A DNA stretch of 64,000 nt from Mycoplasma yeatsii GM274B (GCF_000875755.1 NZ_CP007520.1:1-64000); one strand, 5' to 3'; counted from the stretch's first letter, positions 33,005-45,789 are shown. Program-made: numbers and translations. Notes: a model not told the origin generated them from the letters alone.

Positions 33005-34846
33005 CTATTTATATTCCTTTCTTTGGTAAATCTTAAATGTTAGTGCAAATTCTGCACCGATAATAACAAGTCATAATAAAGCGATTACATATTTATTAAC
33101 AATTTGTCTATTTCTAGTTATTGAATATAAGTTATCTGCTGAACTGAATAAGAAGTTTGATTTACTTTCTTGTAAATCGAATCTAAATAATGTTTTTTTA
33201 ACTCCGTCTTTTTCTTCTTGAACAACTTTTTCTGAAAAGTTTTTAAAACCACCTAATCGGTAATTTCGACCGTCTAATTCTAAATTAATCTGAGCATCTC
33301 CAAAATATTCGTTGTTAGGATTTTTAATCATTATTTTGAAAAGTTGAGAATCTTGGTAATTGAAATATATATAGTTTAAGATTGCGATTGCTTTATATAT
33401 TTTTATTTGAACAACACCATCAATTTCACCATCAGTAATAGATCTTTTGTCGAATAATTTTATATTATGATTTTCATAATTATTAATTTCAGAATCTTCA
33501 TTTGTTACATATTCAGAAATTTTGCTCATTAACTGTTTATGTTTTTTGTTTAATTGTTCTGAAGTATTGCTTTTATCATTTAAAAATTCTTTTAAGTTTT
33601 GATTTACAAAATCACTAGCGATTAAATTAAATTTCTTATCTTGTAAAGCTTGTTTGATAACATTTCATTTAATTCTTCCAACTAAACTAGAACGTTGATT
33701 TGAAAATTCGTTTTCATCTTCAAAGAATTTTGAATCATCATTTTCAGCACCATCAATTGCATAAATTAGATCATAATTAACAGTTTGAGTGAAATCTGAA
33801 AATTTAGAATGAGATTTTAATAATCCTGGAACTATGTATTTTTCAGAGAATTTTTGATTACTGTCATCTGCAACTTTATATTTTACTTGATTAGGTTTTT
33901 TATCTAATTTATAAGTGTAACTAATATTATCTAAATCATTATAATAAACATATTTTTCTAGATCAGTTGAATTATTAGCATTAGTAATAGAAATGTTTTT
34001 ACTATTGAAATTAAATATATTTATAAATTGATAAGGTATTGAAATTCAAGAATAAGTTTGTCAACTTGTTAAAGATCTATTTGTATAATTAATTACTGTT
34101 TGTAAGTATTCTTTTTGTTCTTGATCAAAATCTTTGTTATCACTACCATTAGGTATTAATAATAGTTCGTCTTTATTGTTATTAATAAAATATGGTTCAG
34201 TATTTACTTCATTTCCTGAATGATGATATTCATAACTTCTATTTATAAAACTTGATGCTTTATTGATATTTGTTGTTTGATTACTTGCTAGTAATATTCC
34301 AATACTACTTAGTGGTATAAAAGCAATTAATGGTAAAGTCATAGCTATTTTTTGACTTAATTTAAAACTTAATAAACTAACAAAAAGTCCTATTATAAAA
34401 TAAGCACTTAAACTAACAAAAAATAATGTTAAAGAATTTATTAATACATTTACAAAATTAAATGAAGCATAGAAATATAAAAATCCAGAAATTAATAAAG
34501 CTGTTGATCAAATTAATCCAAAATAACTTAAGCAGATTAATTTACCTAAAATTAATTGTTTTCTAGATATAGGTTTAGATAATGTAATTATTTCTATTCC
34601 TTCTTGTTCTAAATCTTTAAATAAATTCAATGCTTTAATAGATGAATAAACTGCAGTCATAATAATAGCTATAAAAGTATAGAAAAATACTGCTAGTTCT
34701 TGATAATTACTAGGAACTGCAAATTTAAAAACAATTCCTACAAAAAAAGAAATTGCAACTGCAATAATTGGTAATAAAATTGAGCTTTTCTTTTTTAAAA
34801 TAGTGTTAAAAGCAAAAAAAGAATATCTTAGATAAGCGTTTTTCAT
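33005..34846 (-). CDS. ABC transporter permease with a large extracellular domain
   Basis: The 613-residue protein has hydrophobic segments clustered at the N-terminus (IIAVAISFFVGIVFKFAV; FFYTFIAIIMTAVYSSI), more in the first third, and one at the very C-terminus (YVIALLWLVIIGAEFALTF). Between them lies a large hydrophilic stretch of about 350 residues that should be extracellular. The motif ITLSKPISRKQLILGK is typical of ABC-2 permeases. The start at 34846 has AAAGGA 12 bases upstream; an in-frame ATG at 34858 lies directly on that site and is less likely. First gene of the operon; substrate unknown. Confidence 0.8.
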
Positions 34847-35139
34847 ACATTTTTTCATTCCTTTGTCTTAATATTGTTATTTATAAAAATTATAAATAAG
34901 TAAATATAAAAATCAATAGAATTGACTAAAAAATTTAATATATAACAATAAAAAAGTCTATGTTTTTAAACTCACAATATCTAAGTTGATAAAGTGTTTG
35001 TTAATGTTGGCTAATTCTACTAAAAATAGTTTGAATGATTTAAATAAAATACACAAAAAAACAAATAAAAAAACAATTAAGATTAAAATCAAAAATATAA
35101 TAGAGCTATAAGTGTTATTTAGGTAGAAAGGCTATTTAT

Positions 35140-35997
35140 ATGAATAAAAAAACTTTACTGATTCTGTTATCTACATTGACAGGAATTTCTCTTGTCGCAA
35201 CTGTTAGTGGTGTTATTAGTTATAAAATAATAAATAAGAATAATACTAAAGAATTTATCGATGAACATTTAGAATATATTGAGAAAATCATTAAAGATAA
35301 TCAACTTTCCGAAGAATTATTTAAGCCACATTCAGACGGTTTAATTACATCAGTTTTTACAATTCAAGAATCAGAATATATCAATGATGAACAAGGCAAT
35401 GCAATTGAATGTACAAAGATTGGTTATTCTTTAATGTCTGATAAGTCTATTAAAATTCAACAATTCCCAGTAACTGTTTCTAAAGTTCCATCTGAACTAC
35501 CTAAACATATTACAAATTTAAATAATGCCTTTGATGAAAATATTAATGAAATTATTAAAGGAATTGAATCTTGAAACACATCAAACGTAAGAAACATGAG
35601 TTATATGTTTCAAAACACTTCAAATTTTAACCAAGATATAGGAAGTTGAAATACTTCTAATGTAACTGATATGAGTTATATGTTTTCTCAATCTTCAAAT
35701 TTTAATAAAAATATATCTAGTTGAAATACTAAAAATGTAGTAGATATGGGTGGTATGTTTTGACAAGCAGAAAACTTCAACCAAGATATAGGAAGTTGAA
35801 ACACATCAAATGTAATTGATATGCAACAAATGTTTTCTGGTGCTAAAAAATTTAATCAAAATTTATCCGGTTGAGATGTTTCAAAAGTTTCAAAAGAGAT
35901 TGAATCTAAAAATGAAAAATACTCAGGATGAGAAGATTTCAATAAAGATTCTCACAAGGAATTTACAGGCGACAAACTTCCAAAATTTCTTAAATAA
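35140..35997 (+). CDS. PARCEL/DUF285 repeat protein (BspA-like), membrane-anchored
   Basis: The 285-residue product starts with a membrane segment (LLILLSTLTGISLVATVSGV) and has no lipobox. A linker leads to four copies of a roughly 25-residue repeat of the form W-N-T-S-N-V-x-x-M-x-x-M-F-x-x-A-x-x-F-N-Q-x-I-x-S (from about residue 145). These are the PARCEL (palindromic amphipathic repeat coding) units grouped in DUF285, which form leucine-rich-repeat-like surfaces. Every repeat opens with a TGA tryptophan, so the standard code breaks the gene at the first unit. A putative surface adhesin or antigen. Confidence 0.88.
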
Positions 35998-36060
35998 ACA
36001 ACCCTTTTAGAATACTTATTTAAATTAATATAACAAGTTATGGCATTTTAAAATTTAAGT

Positions 36061-36093
36061 AAAAAAGCACAGTTCCGTTTTCTGTGCTTTTTA
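36061..36093. terminator. Bidirectional terminator
   Basis: Perfect stem AAAAGCACAG / CTGTGCTTTT between the PARCEL gene and the convergent TatD gene; A run and T run on the two sides. Confidence 0.8.
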
Positions 36094-36900
36094 TTATCTA
36101 ACTCTTTTATTTTTTAAAAATAGATTTTTCGCATTATTTCTTGTTGTTTGAGCAACAACTAATTCACTTAGATTTTTCATTCTAGCGATATGTTTAATAG
36201 TTAAAGGTAGGTATTTTGGATAGTTTAGACTTCCATCGTATGGAGCAGGAGCTAGATAAGGAGCGTCTGATTCAACAACTAAATCATTTAATGAAATCCC
36301 ATCAATAACAGCATTAATTTCTGAATCATAAGTAACAGCCCCACTTACTGAAATTAAAAATCCTAATTCAATAAATTTTTTAGCTCATTCTAATGTTCCT
36401 TGATAAGAATGAATAACTCCTTTTTTAACACCGTTTTCTTTTAATAAATTATATGCAATTTCATAAACTCTAGTTTTACCTGGTTCATTTTTTAAATGTA
36501 ACATTAATGGTAAATCAAGTTTTTTAGCGATATTAATATGTCTTTTAAAAGCTTCAATTTGTTGTTTTTCATATTTTGTAGTTTGAGAAAAGTCTAACCC
36601 AGTTTCACCAATTCCAACAACTTCATTAGATTGAGCTAATTCTTCAATTGTTTCATACGCTTCAACAGTAAATAAATGTGCATTAGTTGGATGAATACCA
36701 ACAATCGCAAACACTACAGGTGATAAGTTAGCTTGAATAACAGCTGTTTTAGATGATTTAACATCAGTTCCTACATTATTTATATAGTCTACTCCTGATT
36801 TTTTAGCTTCTAAAATTATTTCAATAGATGTCATTTCTAAATTTAAATATTTAGCATCACTTAAGTGACAGTGTACATCATATAATCCAGACATTGCCAT
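36094..36900 (-). CDS. TatD-family metal-dependent hydrolase, copy 2
   Basis: The 268-residue protein has DVHCHL near the start, VGIHPTNAH, GIGETGLDFS, MLHLKNE, GVIHSYQG and LVVESDAPYLAP, the complete TatD metal-ligand set. It is only distantly like the first TatD in the window (19292-20089), so this is an old paralogue pair, which small mycoplasma genomes do carry. The start at 36900 has AGG seven bases upstream; the ATG two codons later is an alternative. It ends inside the terminator shared with the PARCEL gene. Confidence 0.92.
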
Positions 36901-37167
36901 ATTTTTACCTACTTTCTTTATATTTTAATTATATATATTTAGTTCTTTAAAAAGCTTAAGGATAAAGCAATTTAGTATATTTTTACTTTCTAAAAAGATA
37001 AGTTTAATTTATTTTCTATTATTTGTGATAACAAAATGCAAATAAAACTAATTGATATAATTATTTATAGAGGAGCCGATATAAAAAACATCTAGCTCGT
37101 CTCATTAATCGTCTATGAATTAGAACTTATAGTAACAATTATTTCATAGTAAGAAGGGAACAAAAAT
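36901..37167. other. Divergent promoter gap before glpQ
   Basis: About 267 bases with no gene. It contains TATAAT-like strings on both strands (for example TATAAT at 37056-37061, followed by TTATAGAGGAG). No strong hairpin was seen. Confidence 0.4.
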
Positions 37168-37878
37168 ATGATTTTAGTAGCTCACCGTGGTTTTAGAGGA
37201 CTATTTGGAGAAAATAGGGTATTTGATTTTGAAAATGCATTAAAAATAACTAAAGCTGTTGAATTTGATATTCGTTTAACAAGAGATAATCAGGTAATTA
37301 TTTTCCACGATCACAACTTTAAAAGAATTGGAAAATTAAACAGAACAGTTAAGTCAATGACTTATGATGAAATTAAACAAATTCCATACTTTAAAGAAAA
37401 TCCTTTATGATTACCTCCATTATTTGAAGAATTTATGGATCAACATTTCAATCAATACGAAATGATAAACGTTGAAATTAAACCTGATAACTATACCAAA
37501 GAACAATTAGATATCGTGTTTAAATCAATTGAAAAATACACAAATAAAGGAGTTGAAATAATTGTTTCATCATTCTCTCCTAATGTATTAAATGAAATTT
37601 TAAAAAGAAAAAATAATAACTACAAAACAGGATACTTATTTGAAAAAATGTCACAATTTGATATTGAATTAGGTAAAAAATTTGACTTTCTACACCCACC
37701 AATCAGTTTATTGAAAAAAGCTAAAAATCAAGAACTATTTTTAAAATTAAATATCCCATTAAATGTATGAACATTCAAAAAAATGAAGGATGTAGACAGA
37801 CTACATTCAATGTATAAAGACTTAATTAATGGATACATTTCTGATTATCCAGAACTATATCCAAGTAAAAATATGTAG
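37168..37878 (+). CDS. glpQ: Glycerophosphodiester phosphodiesterase
   Basis: The 236-residue enzyme has the family start VAHRGFRGLFGEN (catalytic His-Arg), EFDIRLTRDNQVIIFHDHNF with the metal-binding Glu/Asp and second catalytic His, and VEIKPDN. It hydrolyses glycerophosphodiesters from phospholipid turnover or the host to glycerol-3-phosphate and an alcohol. In mycoplasmas the glycerol-3-phosphate feeds a peroxide-producing oxidase. The start follows GAAGGGAAC. It lies upstream of an MFS carrier and a hydrolase on the same strand, suggesting a scavenging unit. Confidence 0.93.
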
Positions 37879-37888
37879 TTAATTTAAC

Positions 37889-37909
37889 AACCGGTTATAC
37901 CGGTTTTTT
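37889..37909 (+). terminator. Terminator after glpQ
   Basis: Stem AACCGG / CCGGTT with a 5-base loop and six T. Confidence 0.8.
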
Positions 37910-37993
37910 ATTAGCTAGTTATAGCAATATTTTTTAATTAAAATATTATAAAATAATTTTGTATATAAAAGATTTCTTAGTTAGGAGAAAATA

Positions 37994-39574
37994 ATGGAAT
38001 TAAAAAAACAATCGAAAAAGTCATTAATTATATTAATAGCTTTTTGAATTTTGGTTGGTGTTACTTCAACTATTATTTATGACCTTGAATGGTTCATACA
38101 AAAAGTTGTTCTTTTTAACGGGTGACTAAGCAATGACATTGCAAAAAACAGTACTATAAACATAGCGGGTATAAAACCTTTTAACTTTAATTCTTTAGGT
38201 ATAACTCAAATTCAAGATTTTTATCAAATATTAACTGACAAAAATGAAACAAATCAAGTATTCAAAATAGTTAGTCAATATTACGATCACAACATAAATC
38301 AAGCTTTCAAAATAGAAGGTATGTTATTTGCGGCAGCTGGATTAGGAGCTTCATTTATATCTGGTCCTTTATTAGTTTTTGCTATTACTAAAAGACAAAA
38401 ATATAAAATATTTGTTCTACCTATATTACTAGCATTAGCAATTTTTATGTTCTTTGTTATGCCTGCAATTTCAACACTTATATTATTAATAGCAGTATTT
38501 ACTCCAGTGTTTGCATTCTTGTACTCATACAGAACCGCACTAGATCCATGAGCAACATCAATCGCTCGTAAGACAAATGTTAAGATTGCTTTTGTTCGTA
38601 ACTTCTATGCAATAGGAGGAACACTTGGATCTATTTGTATAACTCAAATGCTTTTCAAATTAAATTCATATCAAGATACATTAACTTGAAAAACTGCTTA
38701 TCCATATTATTTTGTTGGTGGATTTATAATATTATTAGCTGTTTTCTTAGCGTTCTTTATGCCAGATAATGCGTTTAGTGAATCACACGTAAAACAAGAA
38801 GATATAAGCGAGAAAAAATTCAAAGAAGTTAAAGAATCAAATGAATTAGACAAACAAATTACACTAAAACAAGTTATTAAAAATAAAAACTTCATAGTTG
38901 GACTTATTGTATTTTTAATCTTGATTGGTGCTGTTCAAGCATTTAACTCAATTTGGATTAATACTGTTGAAAATTTAACTTCATCTACAAAAGAAGTTAA
39001 TGCTCCAAATCAATTAGGATTCCAAAAAGCATTCGCATTAGGACCTCAACTATTATTAACATTCTTAATTTTAAAAATAGTATCAAAAATTAGTTTAAGA
39101 AAATTCTTAATTTTAACTTCAATTCTATCTTCAATTAGTTTCTTTTTAATAGGAGTTGTTGTTTATATTGTTAAACCTGCTCACGTTACAATTAACAGTT
39201 TAATTGGTGGAATAGGTTATGCTGTTACTGGAACATTAGCTGTTGCTTTAGGTTATGAATTTGTTTCAAGAGTAACAACTCCTCACACAAGACCAGCTAC
39301 ATTTGTTGTATTTAACTCATTAACTTATGGTTTTGGAGGAATTATCTTTGTATTTATTAACTCATTCTTATCTCGTGTTACATTCTTTGGAATTGATAAA
39401 ACAAATGGAATGTGAGTATGAATTATATGTGGTTCAGCAATGTTACTTACAGTATTTATATTAATATTTGCATTTAAAGAACCTAAGTTTATAACTAGAG
39501 AAATTGATGATCATACATTCGATCAAAACAAACAAAGAAAACTATCAAATTTCAGTAAAAAATCTAATAAATAG
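37994..39574 (+). CDS. MFS transporter beside glpQ
   Basis: The 526-residue protein has about 12 membrane segments with a central charged loop (KEVKESNELDKQITLKQ). It is related in plan to the MFS carrier at 24895-26445 but lacks the basic repeat tail. Position between a glycerophosphodiesterase and an alpha/beta hydrolase makes uptake of a glycerophosphodiester, glycerol-3-phosphate or a similar lipid-derived compound plausible, but nothing in the sequence proves it. The start follows TAGGAGA. The hydrolase gene begins 14 bases after its stop. Confidence 0.83.
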
Positions 39575-39588
39575 AAAAGGTGTTTAGC

Positions 39589-40494
39589 ATGATTTCTTTA
39601 TACATTTGAAAACAAGTAAAAGATCGTATGTCTCAAAAAGTAACTTATCAAGATTCAATTAATTTTGAAACTAAAATCGCTAGTGAAAATGGTTATAATT
39701 TCGATCACTTAGATTTATCTGGATTTGAAAGAGAATACAAAACTATTCAAACAAGATTTGGTGATTTAAAACTTTTTAAACACGGTAATGGTGATAAAGT
39801 TGTTATTTATTGTCACGGTATTTTATCTAATAATCGTAATGCAATTAAACTTTTAGATTATTTCATACCTAGAGGTTATACAGTTATTGCTTATGACAAT
39901 TTTGGTTGAGGTGAATCTGAAAAATTTGGAAAATGTACTTTAGGAGTCAAAGAAGCAGATCTATTAAAAGATGTCATTGATTTTGTTAAAACTGACTTAA
40001 AACCTGAACAATTAGTTGTTTATGGTGAATCAATGGGTGGTGGAACTGTTTATAGTTATCTACATAAATATTCAAATCAAAATATTGATAAATTTGTTGT
40101 TGATGCTGGGTATAATTCATTTTTTGATAACGTTCAAAAATTAGCGTTTGATAGAGTTAGTTACGGTGTTTATTTAACTTATTTATTACTTCCATTATTA
40201 TTTAAAATTTCAAAATGACCAATTAAAAAATTTAACAAATTAGAAGATTTTAAACAATGAGATAATGTGTTACACATTCACTCAAAAACTGATGATTTAG
40301 TTTCATTCAAACATGTTAAAAAGTTTATGAAAAATCTAAAAAATATTCATGTTTATGAAACAAAAACTCGTCACTGTTTAGGAATCTATTATGCTAGAGA
40401 AGAACATTATAAAGTATTAGATACTTGATTAGATGTTAAAAAAATAAAGAATCAAATAAAAAAGCTTCAACAAAATCTACAACTAAGAAATTAA
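39589..40494 (+). CDS. Alpha/beta hydrolase, probably with a frameshifted C-terminal tail
   Basis: The 301-residue protein has the oxyanion region YCHGILSNNRNA, the nucleophile elbow GESMGGGT (Ser 148), and a catalytic His candidate in THHC-like TRHCLG (His 262); an acid residue is likely in SKTDD. It is probably a lipase/esterase or acylglycerol hydrolase, membrane-associated through a hydrophobic stretch (YLTYLLLPLLF). The ATG at 39589 precedes a TGA codon, so the standard code would miss the first 13 residues. After a run of six A (40458-40463) another frame continues 22 codons as a Lys/Ser/Thr-rich tail, suggesting that a frameshift truncated the original C-terminus. Confidence 0.83.
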
Positions 40495-40541
40495 GTTCAA
40501 CTAAATCAAAACCAACTACTAAAAAATAATAATTAAAAAAG

Positions 40542-40768
40542 TTTCCCACTTTAAGCATAAAAATAACAGTTTAAACTTATAAAGTTAACTGTTATTTTTT
40601 TAAATCTTATAAAAGAGTTGATATGATGCTTTTTCATCTAATTCACCATTAAATTTGTATTGTTTATTTTCTTATAAATAACCTCGATCATTTTTGTTTG
40701 ATAATTTTGTTTTCTATACCTTTCCCACTTTAAGCATAAAAATAATTCTTTCCCACTTAAGCATAAAA
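40542..40768 (+). repeat. Three copies of a TTTCCCACTTTAAGCATAAA repeat
   Basis: A 25-base unit starting TTTCCCACTTTAAGCATAAA occurs at 40542-40566 and 40721-40745, and a version with one T missing at 40749-40768. The gap between them holds a terminator and no gene. I do not recognise the unit. It could be a scar of repeated insertion or a regulatory site for the ECF gene that follows. Confidence 0.7.
40562..40601 (+). terminator. Terminator after the glpQ-MFS-hydrolase genes
   Basis: Long stem AATAACAGTT / AACTGTTATT followed by seven T; it starts inside the first repeat copy. Confidence 0.75.
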
Positions 40769-40826
40769 TTCATATAGAATTAATAAAGTATTATTTTTGA
40801 TTTTCAATAAATCTTAGGAGGTTAAT

Positions 40827-41411
40827 GTGTTTAAAAAAAGATTTTCAATAATAAGTTATTTATCAATGTTTAAAGATCTTAACTATCTAACAACAACAGC
40901 TTTAATAACTGCGTTATTAATAGCTTTAGCTTCAACAACTTCAATGATTAATTTAGGAGTAGCTAAATTTCAAGTTGCAGATGGTGTATTTTTAAGTTTA
41001 GCCTGTTTTATTCCTGGTCCTATGATGGCTGTTAGTGGAACTTTATATGCTATGATATTTGACATAATTTCAGGTGGAGTGATGTTTGTTCCTGCATCAC
41101 TAGTTATTCATTTAATTATGTTTATTTTAGTAAAATTATTAATTAAAAAACTTCCATTTTTCTTAGTTATTCCAATTGCTGAATTACCTGTATTTTTATA
41201 CATTTTATACGGATTTAATATTACATGATTTAATCAAGGTTTATCAATAGCAAAAACAGAAGCAATAAAATCTCTAATTACTGATGTTATTCAATATGGG
41301 ATATCTGTCGGTTCAGGAATTGTATTATGTATAGCTTTTTCAAGTAAAAGTATGTCTAAGATATTTGAAACTATTACTCCAAACCAAGATTTTGATAGCA
41401 AAAAAATATAA
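40827..41411 (+). CDS. ECF transporter S component (substrate-specific subunit)
   Basis: The 194-residue integral membrane protein has about six hydrophobic segments and the pattern of vitamin-type ECF S components (VADGVFLSLACFIPGPMMAVSGTLYA). S components bind one vitamin or cofactor and use a shared energising module encoded elsewhere. The ligand cannot be told. The GTG at 40827 is the start: AGGAGG lies at 40816-40821, and the overlapping ATG at 40825 is in another frame and soon meets a stop. It is followed on the same strand by another membrane protein. Confidence 0.82.
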
Positions 41412-41502
41412 ACGGTCACGAATAAAACACAAAAAGCAAACTGATAAAAAATATATTTAATTTATACTTTATAATTTTAAAGAAAGGTTAAGGGAGGTTT
41501 GT

Positions 41503-42300
41503 ATGAAAAATATTATAGAAGATATTAAAAATAATCCTAAAAAATATCTAATTAGAGTAGTATGTTTAATTTTAGGATTCTATCTTTTTTCACTTTCAAT
41601 TGCTTTATATGCTGTAACTAGTGTTGGAGCAAGTCAAGTTGATTTTACCAACTTTGCTATTTTAGGTATTTTTAACAAATGACAAAATAAAGATTCTGGT
41701 ATTGTAGAATTATCACAATATAAAATAGCATTGACTGCTTTATATTTATTTTTAATGATTTTATCAGGTGTATTTTTATCAGTGTCTATTCTTAAAAAAT
41801 ATAAAGTTGAGAAAAATAAAAAATTATGAATAGAATTAGTTGTATTAATAGTTTTAGATTTAATAGTTATTTTCACTATGCCATATCTTATTGATGGTCA
41901 GATTGCTATGTTTGAAAAAATAGGGTACAACAAATGAATGCTTAGCGAAGAAATACAATATCAATTTAGAACAATATTCTTTTTAATTGCTTATATGTTA
42001 TATATTTTAGGATTAACATTTTGAGTTCACTCAGGATGACTAATTAGTCCTTATAATTCAATTAATAATAGTTTTATGAAAATGACAAAATTACCATTTA
42101 ATACTTCAAGAGTTTTAATGGACATTTTAATTTTCTTACCAGGAGTTATTATACTTTTAGTTAATCCTGTAAGTTGATCAGTAAAAGGACAATTCTTATT
42201 AAACTACTTAAATATAGGAACAGTTATCTTTGTTTTTGCTACTGGTCCATTACTAGGAAAAACATTGAATATATTAAATAAAATAACAAAAATTTATTAA
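41503..42300 (+). CDS. Multi-pass membrane protein (YczE/YitT-like plan)
   Basis: The 265-residue protein has five to six hydrophobic segments and an N-terminal FYLFSLSIALYAVTSVGASQ segment that recalls the YczE/YitT class of small membrane proteins. It has no catalytic motif. The strong ribosome binding site AGGGAGG precedes the ATG. The 91-base gap after the ECF gene contains no terminator, so the two could be co-transcribed. A terminator follows the stop. Function unknown. Confidence 0.72.
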
Positions 42301-42308
42301 TTTATTTT

Positions 42309-42330
42309 AAAACGGTTTATCCGTTTTTTT
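42309..42330 (+). terminator. Terminator before serS
   Basis: Stem AAAACGG / CCGTTTT with a 5-base loop and T run. Confidence 0.8.
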
Positions 42331-42394
42331 ATTTAGTTGAAGTGTTAAATTTATAATATAATTAAAATATTAATTGACTATTAAGGAGTACTTT

Positions 42395-43663
<1,269 letters not shown>

Positions 43664-43666
43664 TTA

Positions 43667-43687
43667 AGTAGCTTGCTACTTTTTTTG
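43667..43687 (+). terminator. Terminator after serS
   Basis: Stem AAGTAGC / GCTACTT with a 2-base loop followed by T run. Confidence 0.8.
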
Positions 43688-43755
43688 TTTTTAAGAAAAA
43701 TGTACTTTTATAATATATTATTAATATTGTATTAACTAAACTTCAGGAGAAATTT

Positions 43756-44367
43756 ATGAGAAAAAAAGAGTATCAAAAAGAACCTACATTTTGAAATATT
43801 TTTCTTTTTATAATGTTGATCACTTTTGTTGGTTTTGGTGGAGGTAATGCTATGATGCCTGTTATCAAACGTTATGCTGTTGATAAATATAAGTGATTAG
43901 ATGAAGATGAATTTCATCACAATGTAGTTTTAACAAATATGTTACCAGGTCCTGCTGCAATTCAAACTACAGCTTATATAGCTTTTAGAACTTTAAGTAA
44001 GTTTAAGGCTTATTTAGTAGTTAGTTTAGCTTCAATGCCACACATTATTTTAGCAGTAGGTCTTATTTTTGCATTCAATAAAATACCAGGTCAATACTTA
44101 ATTGCTGTTCAAACTGGAGTTTTAGTAGCAATAACAGGAGCATTAATTGGTTTTGGATGAAACTATTTTAAAAAAGGTATTAAAGTTATGAAACTAAGTC
44201 TATGAATGATTTTATTTTTAGTTAGTTTATCATTTTCTTTATTTGTCCCAACCCCGTATAACGTTCCAGTATTAGTTATGGTTTTAGTTATAGCTATTTA
44301 TTCAACAATCTTTATAGTTAAAGCTAAACGAACAAGAAAATTAACACCTAGAAAGGATGTAAAATAA
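43756..44367 (+). CDS. Chromate-transporter family protein, half 1
   Basis: The 203-residue membrane protein has the CHR-domain motifs VGFGGGNAMMPVIKRY and NMLPGPAAIQTTAYIAFR. Short-chain CHR proteins work as pairs in which two half-size proteins with opposite topology form the carrier. Here the second half begins on the stop codon of the first (TAATG overlap). In bacteria the family exports chromate, though in mycoplasmas the real substrate is unknown. The start follows AGGAGAAATTT. Confidence 0.88.
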
Positions 44368-45044
44368 TGACTGCTTTTATCGCTTTTTTTGTATCCTTAT
44401 TATTACTTATTTTTGTTTCATTATCAGTGTTTGGTGGTGGACAAGTTTTCATGCCTATATTTGTTTGAATGTGAAAATCATTAGAAAGTTGATTTGGAAT
44501 TAATATTCCAGAAGATTTTATTAACACGGTTTTTGCAGTTTCTAATTCAACTCCAGGTATTTTAAGTCCTAAGTTTGCTGCTATTACTGGATATATGGTT
44601 GCTCAAGGTCAATGATGAGGATTTATTGCAATGATCTTTACATATTTAGCATTCGTTTTACCAGCTATTTTTATGATGATGATTGCTTTAAAATATTCTA
44701 AAAAATTTCATCAATCAAGTTTTTTTAAATCATTAATTAATATTATGAATCCTGTTGTTAGTGGAATTATTATTGCTTTAGCTATTGAAATATTTTTAGG
44801 TTGCATGTTTCCTTGTTTAATTTTTAATAAATCAGCAAGTGAATATTTAGGAATTATAGATGCTTCAAAAGCCACATCTAATATGAAATTCTTTAGTGGA
44901 TGAAGATTAATTGCTTTATATTGTTATGTTCCAATAGGAGTTATTGTAAGCTTTTATTTATATCTTAAAAAAATACCAATATTTGGATTGATATTTGCAA
45001 ACATAATAATAAGCTTAATATTATTTGAACCTTGACTAGCTTAA
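44367..45044 (+). CDS. Chromate-transporter family protein, half 2
   Basis: The 225-residue membrane protein shows the matching second-half motifs VFGGGQVFMPIF and SNSTPGILSPKFAAITGYMVAQ. It overlaps half 1 by one base and has the ribosome binding site GAAAGGATG inside that gene. An extra loop (KSASEYLGIIDASKATSN) with two cysteines nearby (GCMFPC) is present before the last segments. Together the two genes encode a heteromeric CHR carrier. Confidence 0.87.
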
Positions 45045-45088
45045 ATTTTAAAGATGACATATTGTTAATATAGAAATGAGATAGTAAT

Positions 45089-45787
45089 ATGCATAGATTT
45101 TTTTGTAATAATAAATTTGAAAATCATTTTATTTTAGATGACGATTTAATGCATCATATTAAAGTTGCTAGATTAGAAAATGATGAATTTTTAACTAATT
45201 ATGATGGTGTATTTTTTAAATGCAAATTACAAAATAAAACTAATATAGCTACAATAATTGAAAAATTAGATATCAATCATGAATATCGAAAAGATCTAGT
45301 TTTAGCTGCTCCAATTATTAAAATAGATCGATTTGAGTGAATGATTGAAAAAGCAACTGAATTAGGTGTAAAAACAATTCATCCAATGATTAGTCAATTT
45401 TGTAATCATAAACTAGTTGATTTTAGTTTTTCAGATAAAAAAATGATTCGTTATGAAACTAAAATTAAAAACGCTAGTGAACAAAGTTTTAGAAACATAA
45501 TCCCTGTGATTACAAAACCTTTAAATTATCAAGAAATTATAAAAAAATATTTAGAATTAAATTACACAATTTATATTGCTCATGAACAATTAGATAGTGA
45601 TTTAGAAATAGATCAATTAAATACTAATTCAGTTTTAATTGCTGGTCCTGAAGGTGGATTAAGTGATAAAGAAATTGAATTTGCAAAAAGTTTAAATGAT
45701 GATCGAATTAAATTTATTTCATTAGGAAAAACTATTTTAAGAGCAGAAACTGCATCAATTAAAATGTTAAGTAAAGTAAAAGAATAG
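45089..45787 (+). CDS. rsmE: 16S rRNA (uracil-1498-N3)-methyltransferase
   Basis: RsmE methylates U1498 of 16S rRNA. The 232-residue SPOUT-fold protein has the N-terminal MHRFFCN PUA-like region, the WMIEKATELGVKTIHP motif and the SAM-knot motifs LIAGPEGGLSDKEI and SLGKTILRAETA. One TGA codon (45338) falls in the WMIEKATELG motif. The start ATG follows GAGATAGTAAT. A bidirectional terminator separates it from the convergent coiled-coil gene. Confidence 0.94.
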
Positions 45788-45789
45788 AT

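Noticed and set aside
37070..37160. Possible small RNA or tRNA-like stretch before glpQ
   Set aside because: No cloverleaf, no T-loop sequence and no terminator were found.
42331..42394. T-box leader before serS
   Set aside because: The gap is only about 64 bases and lacks the T-box consensus and specifier structure.
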